NCBI RefSeq assembly: GCF_014529535.1
Contig: NW_023503757.1
Coordinates: 30,666-94,665 of the forward strand
DNA length: 64,000 bases
Direction of reading: 5' to 3'
Source of the DNA: Bradysia coprophila
Taxonomy: Eukaryota; Arthropoda; Insecta; Diptera; Sciaridae
Shown here one piece after another: positions 55,246-64,000 of this stretch; positions within the stretch are counted from its first letter, which is position 1, and each line of letters opens with the position of its first letter. A program made the translations under genes and the position numbers. A model generated the notes under the pieces. That model made no database searches. It was not told the DNA's origin and saw nothing but the letters and a program-made list of their open reading frames with translations.

Positions 55246-55400
55246 AAAAACATTTTCGATGAAAATTTGGTCTAGAAAGTTCTTTTCATTGCAATCCTTA
55301 TTTCATACTTCAGATTTCAGATTTTTCTTTAGAATTTAGAATTCAGTCTTAACATTAGGCTATTATCACAGAGTCGCTTCAGGTCAGAAAATCTAGACTA

Positions 55401-56128
55401 CACTTAAGACTTCAGTTTGTGAGCTCACACATTTTTTGAAAGTGCCCATGTCCTGTGGCCCACTCACGTCTAGATTAGATCAACATAATCAGCGACATGG
55501 TTCCCTATACTATAACGATCGGCAAATCCCTGAATATACGTGGCCCGGTAATCAATAATTCCTTCGTCACCTGAAACACGGTGGAGCTGAACGAATTTTA
55601 AATAAACGTGTCAGTTTCCATCCAGGCTTTTTTCATAAGTGAGTTGGGGGTGTGAAGTGCTATTTAGGTAAACAAGTTTTAGCAAAATCCGCTGAGCTGT
55701 TTCTGAGAACCAGCAGGATGAAGCATGGCATATTTGGTATTGTTGTAAAGCTGAGAGTCAACAACCTTCGTATTAGTTTTTTTTTATTAAAGATAGTAGC
55801 TCGAGCTTGCTTTTTTTGACAGTGATCTGTTTTTCACAGTCATCCGTTTTGTCTTCGCGTACATGGCAGTTGACAGTTCAAACAATAGTTCTAAAACATG
55901 TGCTGCATTGTTTCAAATATCAACTGTCATGTACACGAGGACAAAACGGATGACAGTGAATTCAACTTACGAAAAAACCCTCCGTTTTCTCTCCGTTTAC
56001 TCTTCACGGCTGCAAAAACTTTACTGTCTCCTTCTATGGGCGCAATAATTCTAATGATATTTTAGAATATCATTTTTAATTTTCTTCGTAGAATTACTAA
56101 TTGTTTGGTGAAGATTTCGTAAATAATT
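55401..56128. other. No gene seen; contains a hairpin
   Basis: 55835-55958 is an inverted repeat (CACAGTCATCCGTTTTGTC and inverse GACAAAACGGATGACAGTG, arms about 40 bp). No coding signal otherwise. Confidence 0.55.
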
Positions 56129-56593
56129 TGTCGTGTCATGGGCCCACAACCTGTGTCCAATCTGGACATTGATGTTTGAATTGAGATAAACAGAATAAAT
56201 TACCAAATATCATAATTACCATGAAATATTATAAATAAAGAAAGGTGTTAAATATTAGCAAATAGAATAAACAACGGAAACTGACAATTCAGGTCAACAA
56301 ACAAGGTGCGTACAAGCATAACATTGATAATGAAAATAATATGCAATTGACTGTTGAGTCGAAGAAGTATAAACAGTAAACATAAACAATAAATAATAAC
56401 AAATTTATCAAGCCTAGACATAAGATTATGGGAAAAAGATTGTTATAAATACGGTGTAATTTGGGAAAATAAATTAGTTGTTTTATGAGAAAAGAACTCA
56501 GAGCTTGAATTATTTTAGTCTCCTAGCTCAAGAGACAAGTAAAAAACCATCGTGCAAATCTATACAAATCATCGAAGGGTAAAGAATTGTACA
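56129..56593 (+). repeat. Probable 5' LTR of a second BEL/Pao element
   Basis: The right edge is fixed by the primer-binding site one base downstream (LTR end TTGTACA). The left edge is placed at TGTCGTG by the TG...CA rule and is less certain. It contains TATAAAT at 56444-56450 and AATAAA at 56468-56473, the usual promoter and poly(A) signals of an LTR. The 3' LTR lies beyond the window. Confidence 0.55.
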
Positions 56594-56594
56594 T

Positions 56595-56612
56595 TGGTCC
56601 TTCGAGCCGGAT
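56595..56612 (+). promoter_or_regulatory. Primer-binding site complementary to tRNA-Tyr
   Basis: TGGTCCTTCGAGCCGGAT is complementary to the 3' end of eukaryotic tRNA-Tyr including CCA. It is the expected site for priming minus-strand DNA synthesis of an LTR retroelement. Confidence 0.8.
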
Positions 56613-57029
56613 GGGTGCTCGAAAAAAAACGGAATACAGTCCACACATCACGGTCGGCAAGGTCGAAGCAGTGGTGCAGAGAATCAATGAAGGCGAGAGT
56701 GTCGCACTTCACAACGAAAAAACTGGTGGTTAACGAAGAGACAAGGCCCCATCCTAAACCGGTAGGACGCGAGCAGTCAAAAGGATCGTTTGGACAGCAG
56801 TTGGAACAAATAAACAAGGTTGTTGGTAAGAAAAATATAGTTGTATAACGCATGACAGAGTGAAGACGTGTTTCACAATCGCTCCGTAAAAAGTTGTTTT
56901 CTAGTTAGTGCAAAGGACCGCAGGTGATCAAATAAAGTTTTGTGTCTAATTTGGTGAAGTGTAAAGACCAAGGAATCTCATCGACCAGCTATATCATATT
57001 GGTGTTGCTGCTAGACGAACCTTGAAAAT
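56613..57029 (+). other. BEL/Pao leader, interrupted by a LINE
   Basis: Untranslated leader between primer site and gag. Frames at 56552-56848 cross the LTR/PBS and are not genes. The leader resumes at 63242 after the LINE; GAAAAT at 57024-57029 and 63242-63247 may be the LINE target duplication. Confidence 0.5.
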
Positions 57030-57156
57030 TGCATCATAAATTAGTTTTCTATAACCAGCCGCCATATCACACACATACAAATATGTTCCGTCCGGCCACA
57101 AAGTTTCAACCATCCATCACCTAACAAGCATTCTCTCGGAGCATTACACGAGTGAA

Positions 57157-59271
57157 ATGGCACCAACACACGGGTACCCACCACGCTCACACTACATTCG
57201 AAAGATTGGCATCTCCACCACTACAAATCTCTCGGAAGGTAAGTACTTTGTGCTAATATTTACAAGTACTTTTCTCACGCCTTCGGGCTGCACCTTCGAA
57301 CTTAATGCAAGTTCGCAATCTATACTCTCTCGTATCTCCATTGACACGAGATACTCAGTAACCCATACTACTGCAAATTCTACTTTCCCTCCAAAGTACA
57401 ATCTATATTCATCTCCTGCCTATTTTAGATACACGATAATAGCAAGAACTCTCTCAGTGGTATTTTTGTTAATCGTGCTCCCTTTTTGGCGCCAGAATCA
57501 CTGGTATCTGTCCGGCTATATTAAGCACAATCAAACCATCACCGGTTTCAGTTATCTAAGTTCAATCAGAAGTGAAGCAAATACCTACTGTACCTCAAAC
57601 CAAAGTATCGCGATATTATTCTGTAAAATTCGCATCACACTAATAAGTTTAATAACACAATACGGGTACTCTCATGAATTTGGCGTACATATCAACCAAT
57701 TCCACCTAGTCGTCCTACAAAGGTACACGCCAAAGATAGATACTAAGACAACTCGGTTTGGCACAACAATAGGAAATATATCATTGAGGCCTCTCCTCGT
57801 TTTATGTTCGCTCGAAGCCTGTTTACTAGCCCCATTCTGTGGCGTTAACTACTTTATTCAGACCGAAATTATCTATTTCAGTACCTGGAAATTACGTTGC
57901 ATATTTTCATACACTCATTGGCACCGCCACGATATAGGCCTCATACCCGCATCGCAGTGCCGCAAACTTACACAACACATCCTCAAATCGTTCGGAGCAC
58001 CGGAAGAGCCTTCATCGAATAAATTGCCGTTTAACAGGGTAAGGAAACAACATAACCTCACTCGAGTACGAGCCCCATTTAGGAATTTTAATAACCTCAC
58101 AATTCAGACCGAAATTACCCATTTCATTCGATTACCAGACAGAGTAATAAAGCCTTGGCATTCACCTTATATGAGTGACAGCACGTTTAACTATAGTAAA
58201 CCCTCCGCCCATTCCAGTGCTTATTTAAGAAATTTCATACTAACCTCGACTCATACCACGTGTCTGTACTCTCCTTTCAGCTACAATAGCACACAGTGTA
58301 CTAGCTACTGGGTCATGAGCGATAATCCATCACAAGCTAATTGGATCGACGAATACACCGAAAACCAACTTCTAGAAGAAGTGACAAACTACGAAGAGTA
58401 CCCTACACCATCGTTAGACCAATCCATCTACAACATATCGAGTGAGCTCGACAATCTTTCAGTGACTATCACTCCAACCATTGGTCAAGCCACAGCTCCA
58501 CCAGTCATTAGCCAAGCCACAGCTCCACCAGCCATTAGCCTAAGTACCGTCATACCGACCGATACCCCAGCCACTACCATTGAGACAAACAAAGCGCCGT
58601 TATCATCTACTCCAAAAACAGAATCGATTAAACGCCGTCTGGAAAAATCCAACTCCGTACCGGAAGCTCCAATCAAAAAATTCAAATCAATTGCGAATAT
58701 GTTCCCGTTAGCCGCAGCAGTAGCAGCATCCGAATCATTTGTAGTGGATATCATCCCCAACGTAGATGGTGTCCTTACGTTTACGGAATCTCAAGGCAAA
58801 ATAATCGGTAATAGCATCACCCGAGCCCTATTCTCCGATGAGAGTATGGCTTCTCTTCATTTTGAAAGCTCGGGTCTAGACAGAGGCCGTTATCGTCTCA
58901 TTTGCACCGACACGACTACTAGAGACTGGGTAGTCGCCATCGTCCCAAAATTGGAAGGCCTTTGGCAAGGCGCAAACATCAGATCTGTAGTGTCGGGCCC
59001 TCCCCCAAAGTTAATTCGTGGAACAGTAATTGTTCAGCTGCCTGCACCGGACCCTAACGACTTTTTCAATATTATTGCCACGCAAAACCCAACACTCGAT
59101 ACCAGTAACTGGAAAATTTACAGCCGGTCCAAGGCACAAAACGGCAAACAGCAATGGATTATTGGGGTGGAAGACTGCTGCATTTCAGCCCTCAATGATC
59201 TAGCTTTCCGTCCATACTGTGGTATGACACGCGTCCGTATAGTACTTAACAACAATGCCAACAACCCGTGA
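57157..59271 (+). CDS. LINE ORF1 protein with long N-terminal extension (704 codons)
   Basis: Open from an ATG in good context (GAAATGG) to 59271. The last 318 residues, from the internal ATG at 58315 (MSDNPSQANW), look like a conventional ORF1: low-complexity QATAPP repeats, a basic stretch (KRRLEKSN), then a globular domain (GKIIGNSITRALF, RLICTDTTTRDW, GLWQGAN, FRPYCGMTRVRI) resembling DUF4780 of insect retroelements. ORF1 proteins bind element RNA. The first 386 codons have no recognised domain, contain hydrophobic segments (SVVFLLIVLPFW; LLVLCSLEACLLAPF) and many N-x-S/T triplets, yet no stop. They may be coding or a stop-poor 5' UTR. No CCHC knuckles are present. Confidence 0.75.
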   Translation: MAPTHGYPPRSHYIRKIGISTTTNLSEGKYFVLIFTSTFLTPSGCTFELNASSQSILSRISIDTRYSVTHTTANSTFPPKYNLYSSPAYFRYTIIARTLSVVFLLIVLPFWRQNHWYLSGYIKHNQTITGFSYLSSIRSEANTYCTSNQSIAILFCKIRITLISLITQYGYSHEFGVHINQFHLVVLQRYTPKIDTKTTRFGTTIGNISLRPLLVLCSLEACLLAPFCGVNYFIQTEIIYFSTWKLRCIFSYTHWHRHDIGLIPASQCRKLTQHILKSFGAPEEPSSNKLPFNRVRKQHNLTRVRAPFRNFNNLTIQTEITHFIRLPDRVIKPWHSPYMSDSTFNYSKPSAHSSAYLRNFILTSTHTTCLYSPFSYNSTQCTSYWVMSDNPSQANWIDEYTENQLLEEVTNYEEYPTPSLDQSIYNISSELDNLSVTITPTIGQATAPPVISQATAPPAISLSTVIPTDTPATTIETNKAPLSSTPKTESIKRRLEKSNSVPEAPIKKFKSIANMFPLAAAVAASESFVVDIIPNVDGVLTFTESQGKIIGNSITRALFSDESMASLHFESSGLDRGRYRLICTDTTTRDWVVAIVPKLEGLWQGANIRSVVSGPPPKLIRGTVIVQLPAPDPNDFFNIIATQNPTLDTSNWKIYSRSKAQNGKQQWIIGVEDCCISALNDLAFRPYCGMTRVRIVLNNNANNP

Positions 59272-59513
59272 TAAATTAGCTTTTGTAAAGCCACATATTT
59301 ATTTCGTTACAACAATCAGCTCAATAAACGGCTTACTCTCTTTGATCTCAAACCAATTGTTTCATTCTCTCTTCAAGCTCAAACAGCAGCGAGTAAGATG
59401 TAAGATAAGTATTATCATCAGCAAATACCGATTAAGTTCGCAACATCACCAGTCACTCCTATTTATTAACGCAGAGTTAATTCTGACTCGGGTAAGGAAA
59501 TCTGTCTAAGTTA
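59272..59513 (+). other. LINE inter-ORF spacer
   Basis: 242 bp between ORF1 stop and ORF2 ATG. An 84-codon frame (59255-59509) overlaps the ORF1 end and stops 4 nt before ORF2. It has no recognised domain, but its placement could serve termination-reinitiation (speculative). Confidence 0.4.
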
Positions 59514-62500
59514 ATGTCGAACAACAAATTAGCCTTCGCTCAAATAAACCTTCAACACTCAAAATCGGCGGTAGCTGAGCTAAATAACATTAGCCTCGAG
59601 TCTAACAACTTTGTCATCTTCGTCCAAGAACCATATCTGAAAAAGAATGTTATTAACAACCTCGACCCGCGCAAGTTCAACATTCTCAGCCACATTGGAA
59701 TTGAAAAAATCCGGTCATGTATCCTCGTATCTAAAAATTGCAACATCCTCCCATTAAGTCAACTTTGTAAGGGCGATCTGACAGCAGCTTTGCTCAAGTT
59801 TTTCATTCAAGGGAAGGAACAACGCGTTATCATAGCATCAGTATATTTACCGTACGACACAAACTCCCTACCACCTACTCAAGCATTAATTGACCTCGTC
59901 AATTACTCCAAATCAAGCAACATTCCAATAATCGCAGGATGTGATGCTAATTCCCATCACTTAGTATGGGGCAGTACAAACTGTAACGCACAGGGCGATT
60001 CATTACTAGAGTTCATACTCACCTCAAACCTAATTACGATGAATGTGGGTAACGAGCCCACATTCGTCACGTCTATTAGGGAAGAAGTCATTGACATCAC
60101 ACTTAGCTCCTTCCATGTAGCACATTGGATAAAGAATTGGAAAGTCACGAACAAAATATTAGCTTCTGACCACAGGTGCATCACTTTCCATATAAATACC
60201 GATTATGTTGAACACGCAAAATTCAGAAATCCTATCTGCACTGACTGGGATAAATTCAATGAGTTAATGTCCAAAGCACTACCACGCGCAATGGAAATTC
60301 ATTCCAAAGAAGATTTAGACAGAGTGGCAAACTCGGTGAACGATGCAATAACTAACAGTTTCAACTCTGCCTGTCCCGAAAAAATAATTCGAGCTAGTAG
60401 AGGCGCCAGCTTTTTCACTACAGAAATTAAGAAACTCAGAAAAGAAGTAAGAAAAACCTTTAACCAAGCCAAACCCAATCGGCCAAATTATGAAAATAAC
60501 AAAGCCCTTAGGCGCATTGCTCAAAAGAACTACAATAAAGCTATTAGAAATAACCAGCGTTTTCAGTTAAAACAAGCTTATTCCTCAATTAGTTCCTCAT
60601 CGGCGTCCGCCCATCTCGTCAAATCACTGGTGAAAGACCCACACTGTGCTATAGGCACACTGAAACTCCCATCTGGGGAATATACGGAAGATAGCGCCTC
60701 TACTCTCAAACACTTGCTTGACTACCACTTCCCTGGTTGTTCTCCCTCATTCTCCCCGAATCCATCCACCAACAAGCCCGACCACATCCTTACTGCAGGT
60801 GATGTAGAAATCGCTAGAAAAATTGTATCTAAAGATAGAATAAAGTGGGCGATTGAATCGTTCGTCCCCCTCAAGTCACCTGGAATCGACAACATTATAC
60901 CATTGATGCTTCAAAAAAGCCTCCATCTTACCATAGACTTAATCTACGAAATGTTTATTGCAAGCATTAGCTTCATTCACATTCCCCAGTCCTGGAGAGG
61001 AGTTAGAGTAGTATTTATCCCAAAGCTCGGTCAACTTATCTACACATTAGCAAAATCTTTTAGACCAATTAGCTTAACATCCTTTATGTTAAAAACTCTT
61101 GAAAAACTGGTTGATAGATATCTGAGGGATGGAGCCTTACAGCAATTTCCCATACACCCCAACCAACACGCATATCAACCACGTAAATCAGCAGAGAGTG
61201 CATTACACCATATAGTTAATCAAGTCGAAAAAGCTCTGGAACAAAAGCAATTTGCACTGGGAGGTCTCGTTGATTTATCGAACGCCTTCAGTAACATGAC
61301 ATTTTGCTCCATAACAAACTCATGCATAGAGCATAGTGTAGATAACACAACCACCAGCTGGATCTACGCTATGCTAAACAGTAGAATCGTCTCAGCGAAG
61401 CTGGGCTCTACTAGTTTCACTGTTATTACTCATAAAGGCTGCCCCAAGGTGGCGTTCTACCTCCACTGTTATACATTATGGTAAAAGACAGCCTCTTAAA
61501 ACTTTTAAATGAATCAAAATATTTCTCAATCAGCTTCGCGGACGACCTCACAATTATACTAATTGGCTTTTGTGTCAGTACGCTCTGTGAATTAATGCAA
61601 TCAGCGTTTCGCATAATTGAAAGATGGTGCGCACAGCATCACCAAGAAATTAATGCAGACAAAACCCAACTCATTCTATTCACAAGGAAAACCAAAATAG
61701 TTGGATTTAAAGCTCCAACCATCTGTGGGAAAGTAATCAACCTCTCACCCTACGTTAAAATACTAGGAATAATTCTAGACCCAAAATTAAGTTGGATTCT
61801 CCACATAAACTTCAGAACAAGTAAGGCACTAGCCACACTATGGATGTGCCGCAGTGCATGCGGAAAAAACTGGGGTTTAAGCCCTAAAGTCCTAATGTGG
61901 ATCTACACAGCCATAGTAAGACCGATGCTGTCGTACGCGGCGTTCATATGGTGGCCCCGCTGCCACGTTGAAACTGCCACAAAGACAGCTTGCAAAAATC
62001 CAAAGATTAGCGCTTATAAGTATTACAGGAGCCGTGAAAACGACACCTACTGCAGCACTAGAAGCGCTGCTAAATATAGAACCTCTACATATCCATATAG
62101 AAGCCGTCGCTAGATCCACCTGCCTCAGATTACAGCAATCATCACTGCTCCGTAACGCCACCTATGGTCATGCCAACCTATGGAACAGAATGAAATCAGA
62201 ATCGCCACACTTTGAACTTCCACACGATGCTATCACTCCAGTACATTGCTTTGAAAACAAGTTCAAAATAATGGTTCCATCCCGTGAAAACTGGACCAAC
62301 AACGAGGTCATTGACAACAACATAAATATCACCTGGTACTCTGACGGATCGAGATATAACAACCTAGCGGGCGCTGGAATCTACTGCCCACAACTTCAGA
62401 TAGAAAAATCATTCCATCTTGGTTCCTTCGGATCCATTTTCCAAGCAGAAACTTTTGGTATTACCCAATGCTGCAAAGAACTGATAGGCCAGAACGTGTC

Positions 62501-63152
62501 AGACAAACGGATATTAATATGTTCCGACAGTCGGAGTTCCTTAAAATCAATTGGAGCTTACAAAGTGTACTCATCGTCTGTCCTTAACTGCAGAAGACTC
62601 ACCCAAAAACTGGCATCTAACAATAATGTCACTCTGACCTGGGTACCAGGACATAGTAACATAGAAGGTAACGACATAGCGGACAGCCTCGCGAAGGCAG
62701 GAGTCAATAAACCACTCATAAGCCCAGAACCAATCATAAAAGCCCCACAATCATTTTTCATTGGTTTAATTGACAAATGGAAAAAGAAAACGTTCACTAA
62801 ATACTGGTCATCCATCAACTTCGCCAGCCACTCAAAAAAATGTATCAAAATCTCTCCCAAAAATTCAAAATTCCTACTATCGCTAAGTAGAAGGAACATT
62901 AGAAGACTTACCGCCAGTCTAACTGGCCACTGCTACCTCAACAAACACCTTCACACAATGGGCATCACCAATGACCCCCGCTGTCCTAACTGTGGGGACA
63001 TTGAATCGGCAGAACACTTCCTATGCACTTGCCCGGCATACGTATCAGCCAGATCAAAAGCTCTAGGAGCCTATATACTGCCGCACAACATCATCTGGAG
63101 CCTACCTCTCCGTAGCATATTGGACTACCTCAATCGTACATGTAGAATGTAG
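59514..63152 (+). pseudogene. LINE ORF2: APE endonuclease, RT, RNase H (two frameshifts)
   Basis: The first frame (59514-61484) encodes the APE endonuclease (FAQINLQHSKSA; FVQEPY; GCDANSHHLVWGS; VIDITLSS; SDHRCITF) and the RT front (KSPGIDNIIPLML; FRPISLTSFMLKTLEKLV; LVDLSNAFSN). A one-base loss in a C run near 61443 shifts to the frame of 61478-62113, which carries the catalytic FADD (ISFADDLTI). A second shift near 61970 leads to 61968-63152, with RNase H (TWYSDGSRYN, FQAETFGI, CSDSRSSL, GNDIADSLAKAG) and a final Cys-His cluster (CPNCGDIESAEHFLCTC). All catalytic residues are present. The two single-base shifts may be real or assembly errors in homopolymers. Confidence 0.85.
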
Positions 63153-63241
63153 GTAGCTATTTGTGGGTATGCACAACAGGCCCATTGGAGGCTTAGGTGC
63201 CAGAGTTTTACTCTACCCACTCAAACTAACTAACTAACTAA
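63153..63241 (+). other. LINE 3' UTR with CTAA tail
   Basis: Short 3' UTR ending in about four CTAA units (63223-63241), a microsatellite-type tail instead of poly(A), as in I/Loa-type LINEs. Confidence 0.7.
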
Positions 63242-63367
63242 GAAAATACCAAGCATATAATGAAAGACTCCAGGTAGCCAAAGAGAGTGAGTACGCAGCA
63301 CATCCACATCAACTGGTGTCAGTGATAATACAAAAGAAAATCGACGAAGAAGTGCAGAGGTTCAAAA
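63242..63367 (+). other. BEL/Pao leader, continued
   Basis: Leader sequence after the LINE. One frame (63242 to about 63414) is open through it, but the gag frame has a stop at 63326-63328, so gag starts at 63368. Confidence 0.45.
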
Positions 63368-64000
63368 ATGTCGGCAAGAGAAGTCGAAGAACTAAAAGAA
63401 TTGGCCGTTGAAATAAGTGAGGCTTTCGAAAAACACAAAAAACGCAACAAGCAATCACAACATGCAGAATATAAACGTAAACGTCTACAAGAATTGGCTA
63501 AACTTTGGTTAGATTTCAACAACGCCGCTAAGGAAGTGGAAAGCAAGATAACCATCGACGACACTTATTCCAAAATGAAACAAATGGTCACTGACAATTA
63601 TAATGCTTATTATACGGCCTTGACAAACATCGTATGCAACGATGATGAAGAAGAGGATCAATACGAAACGGATGTGGACATGCGAACGCAATATGGAAGA
63701 TTGGACGCCATAGCAAGGCAAGTGGCAGACCTGAACATGAAAATCGCAACTGAAGGGTTGAACGCCATATCACCTCAATACGCGACAATCAAGGCGAAGA
63801 AAATTGGCGACATTTGGAATCGGATCGAGTTGGAACACGAAGGATTGATTGGAAATATGAATGCGATTTACAACCAAAGATTCGATGAACTGGAGAAAGA
63901 GGTAGAGACTGCTTTGGTAACTCTACAAGGACAACTCCAGCAAGATCAGGGTGCAAAGGATGGAGTCAAATTGGGTCGGGTGACGATTCCGAAATTTGGA
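63368..64000 (+). CDS. BEL/Pao Gag N-terminus, cut by window edge
   Basis: The ATG at 63368 (MSAREVEELKELAVEI) opens a frame that stays open to the end of the window (211 codons shown). The protein is helical and charged (EAFEKHKKRNKQSQ; RRLDAIARQ-like repeats), probably coiled-coil. It reaches VKLGRVTIPKFG, the conserved lead-in to the DUF1759 Gag domain of BEL/Pao elements (usually LPKI-x-LP-x-F-x-G). The upstream LTR and tRNA-Tyr primer site belong to the same element. Confidence 0.8.
   Translation, partial: MSAREVEELKELAVEISEAFEKHKKRNKQSQHAEYKRKRLQELAKLWLDFNNAAKEVESKITIDDTYSKMKQMVTDNYNAYYTALTNIVCNDDEEEDQYETDVDMRTQYGRLDAIARQVADLNMKIATEGLNAISPQYATIKAKKIGDIWNRIELEHEGLIGNMNAIYNQRFDELEKEVETALVTLQGQLQQDQGAKDGVKLGRVTIPKFG

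Larger units (their letters stand above)
52203..55400 (-). repeat. Lectin-bearing repeat cassette, copy 3
   Basis: Inverted copy of the cassette: tail at 52203, lectin gene 52429-53142, R1 from about 54262 to 54735 and again 55246-55400. It is interrupted by a 172-bp MITE (53403-53574) and by a palindromic junction plus unrelated DNA (54736-55245). Confidence 0.85.
57030..63241 (+). mobile_element. 6.2-kb LINE with RNase H (I/Loa-like), inserted in BEL/Pao leader
   Basis: 5' region, ORF1, ORF2 (APE endonuclease, RT, RNase H, Cys-His) and a tail of CTAA repeats. The left boundary is tentative (from the possible GAAAAT duplication); the right boundary is set by the CTAA tail. Near full length, but ORF2 has two single-base shifts. 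RNase H after RT together with an APE endonuclease is characteristic of the I, Loa and related clades (family knowledge). Confidence 0.8.

Noticed and set aside
56552-56848. Overlapping frames of 98 and 94 codons on both strands
   Set aside because: They cross the LTR end and tRNA-Tyr primer site of a BEL/Pao leader.

Overview
This window is repeat-dominated nuclear DNA from an animal, most likely an insect and plausibly a fly (inference, moderate confidence). Evidence: spliced genes with GT-AG introns, TATA boxes and AATAAA signals; BEL/Pao LTR retrotransposons; insect-type LINEs; and hAT, TA-, TAA/TTA-duplicating and fold-back DNA elements nested many layers deep. There are no prokaryotic operons, CRISPR arrays or rRNA genes.

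The only intact host-type genes I can support are three copies of one small four-exon C-type lectin gene (7333-8046 +, 38408-39121 +, 52429-53142 -). Each lies in a repeat cassette of 2.4-3.2 kb, together with its own TATA box, introns, poly(A) signal and flanking repeat R1 (about 0.5-0.6 kb). R1 also occurs without the lectin (near 32.6-34.3 kb and 43.5-44.1 kb).

Layout. 1-2.5 kb: 145-bp tandem array plus its terminal module. 4.96-5.14 kb: small hAT-like MITE. 5.7-8.3 kb: lectin cassette 1. 8.8-10.3 kb (-): decayed LINE with zinc knuckle and PD-(D/E)XK-like nuclease. 10.35-10.84 kb: tyrosine-recombinase fragment. 11.9-25.2 kb: a 13.25-kb hAT-type unit (8-bp duplication) carrying a BEL/Pao element (13049-24138, -), itself split by a 3.06-kb TA-flanked element with inverted arms of about 860 bp. 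25.7-34.1 kb: two 1.2-kb E1 repeats in opposite orientation around an unknown ORF with an RTE tail, a 65-bp array, a tyrosine-recombinase pseudogene between 43-bp inverted repeats, and a fold-back. 34.3-36.9 kb: E2 fragment, hAT-like element and a short copy of the 145-bp element. 36.9-39.3 kb: lectin cassette 2. 41.06-42.13 kb: TAA-flanked element. 42.2-45.9 kb: second RTE tail, solo R1, E1 and E2. 45.96-50.02 kb: composite of LINE ORF1 end, Penelope-like GIY-YIG fragment with a hammerhead-like core, and a 5'-incomplete APE-type LINE ORF2. 50-51.4 kb: E1 and terminal module. 52.2-55.4 kb: lectin cassette 3. 56.1-64 kb: a second BEL/Pao element (tRNA-Tyr-type primer site) broken by a 6.2-kb LINE with RNase H; its gag runs off the right edge.

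Recurring signals tie unrelated blocks together: the near-palindrome CCCGTACGAA/TTCGTACGGG at block edges, GTACGGGGCT followed by a small stem-loop, and tiny GC-rich hairpins with short (mostly 3-nt) loops. All coordinates and comparisons were made by eye; family names rest on motif recognition, not on searches.
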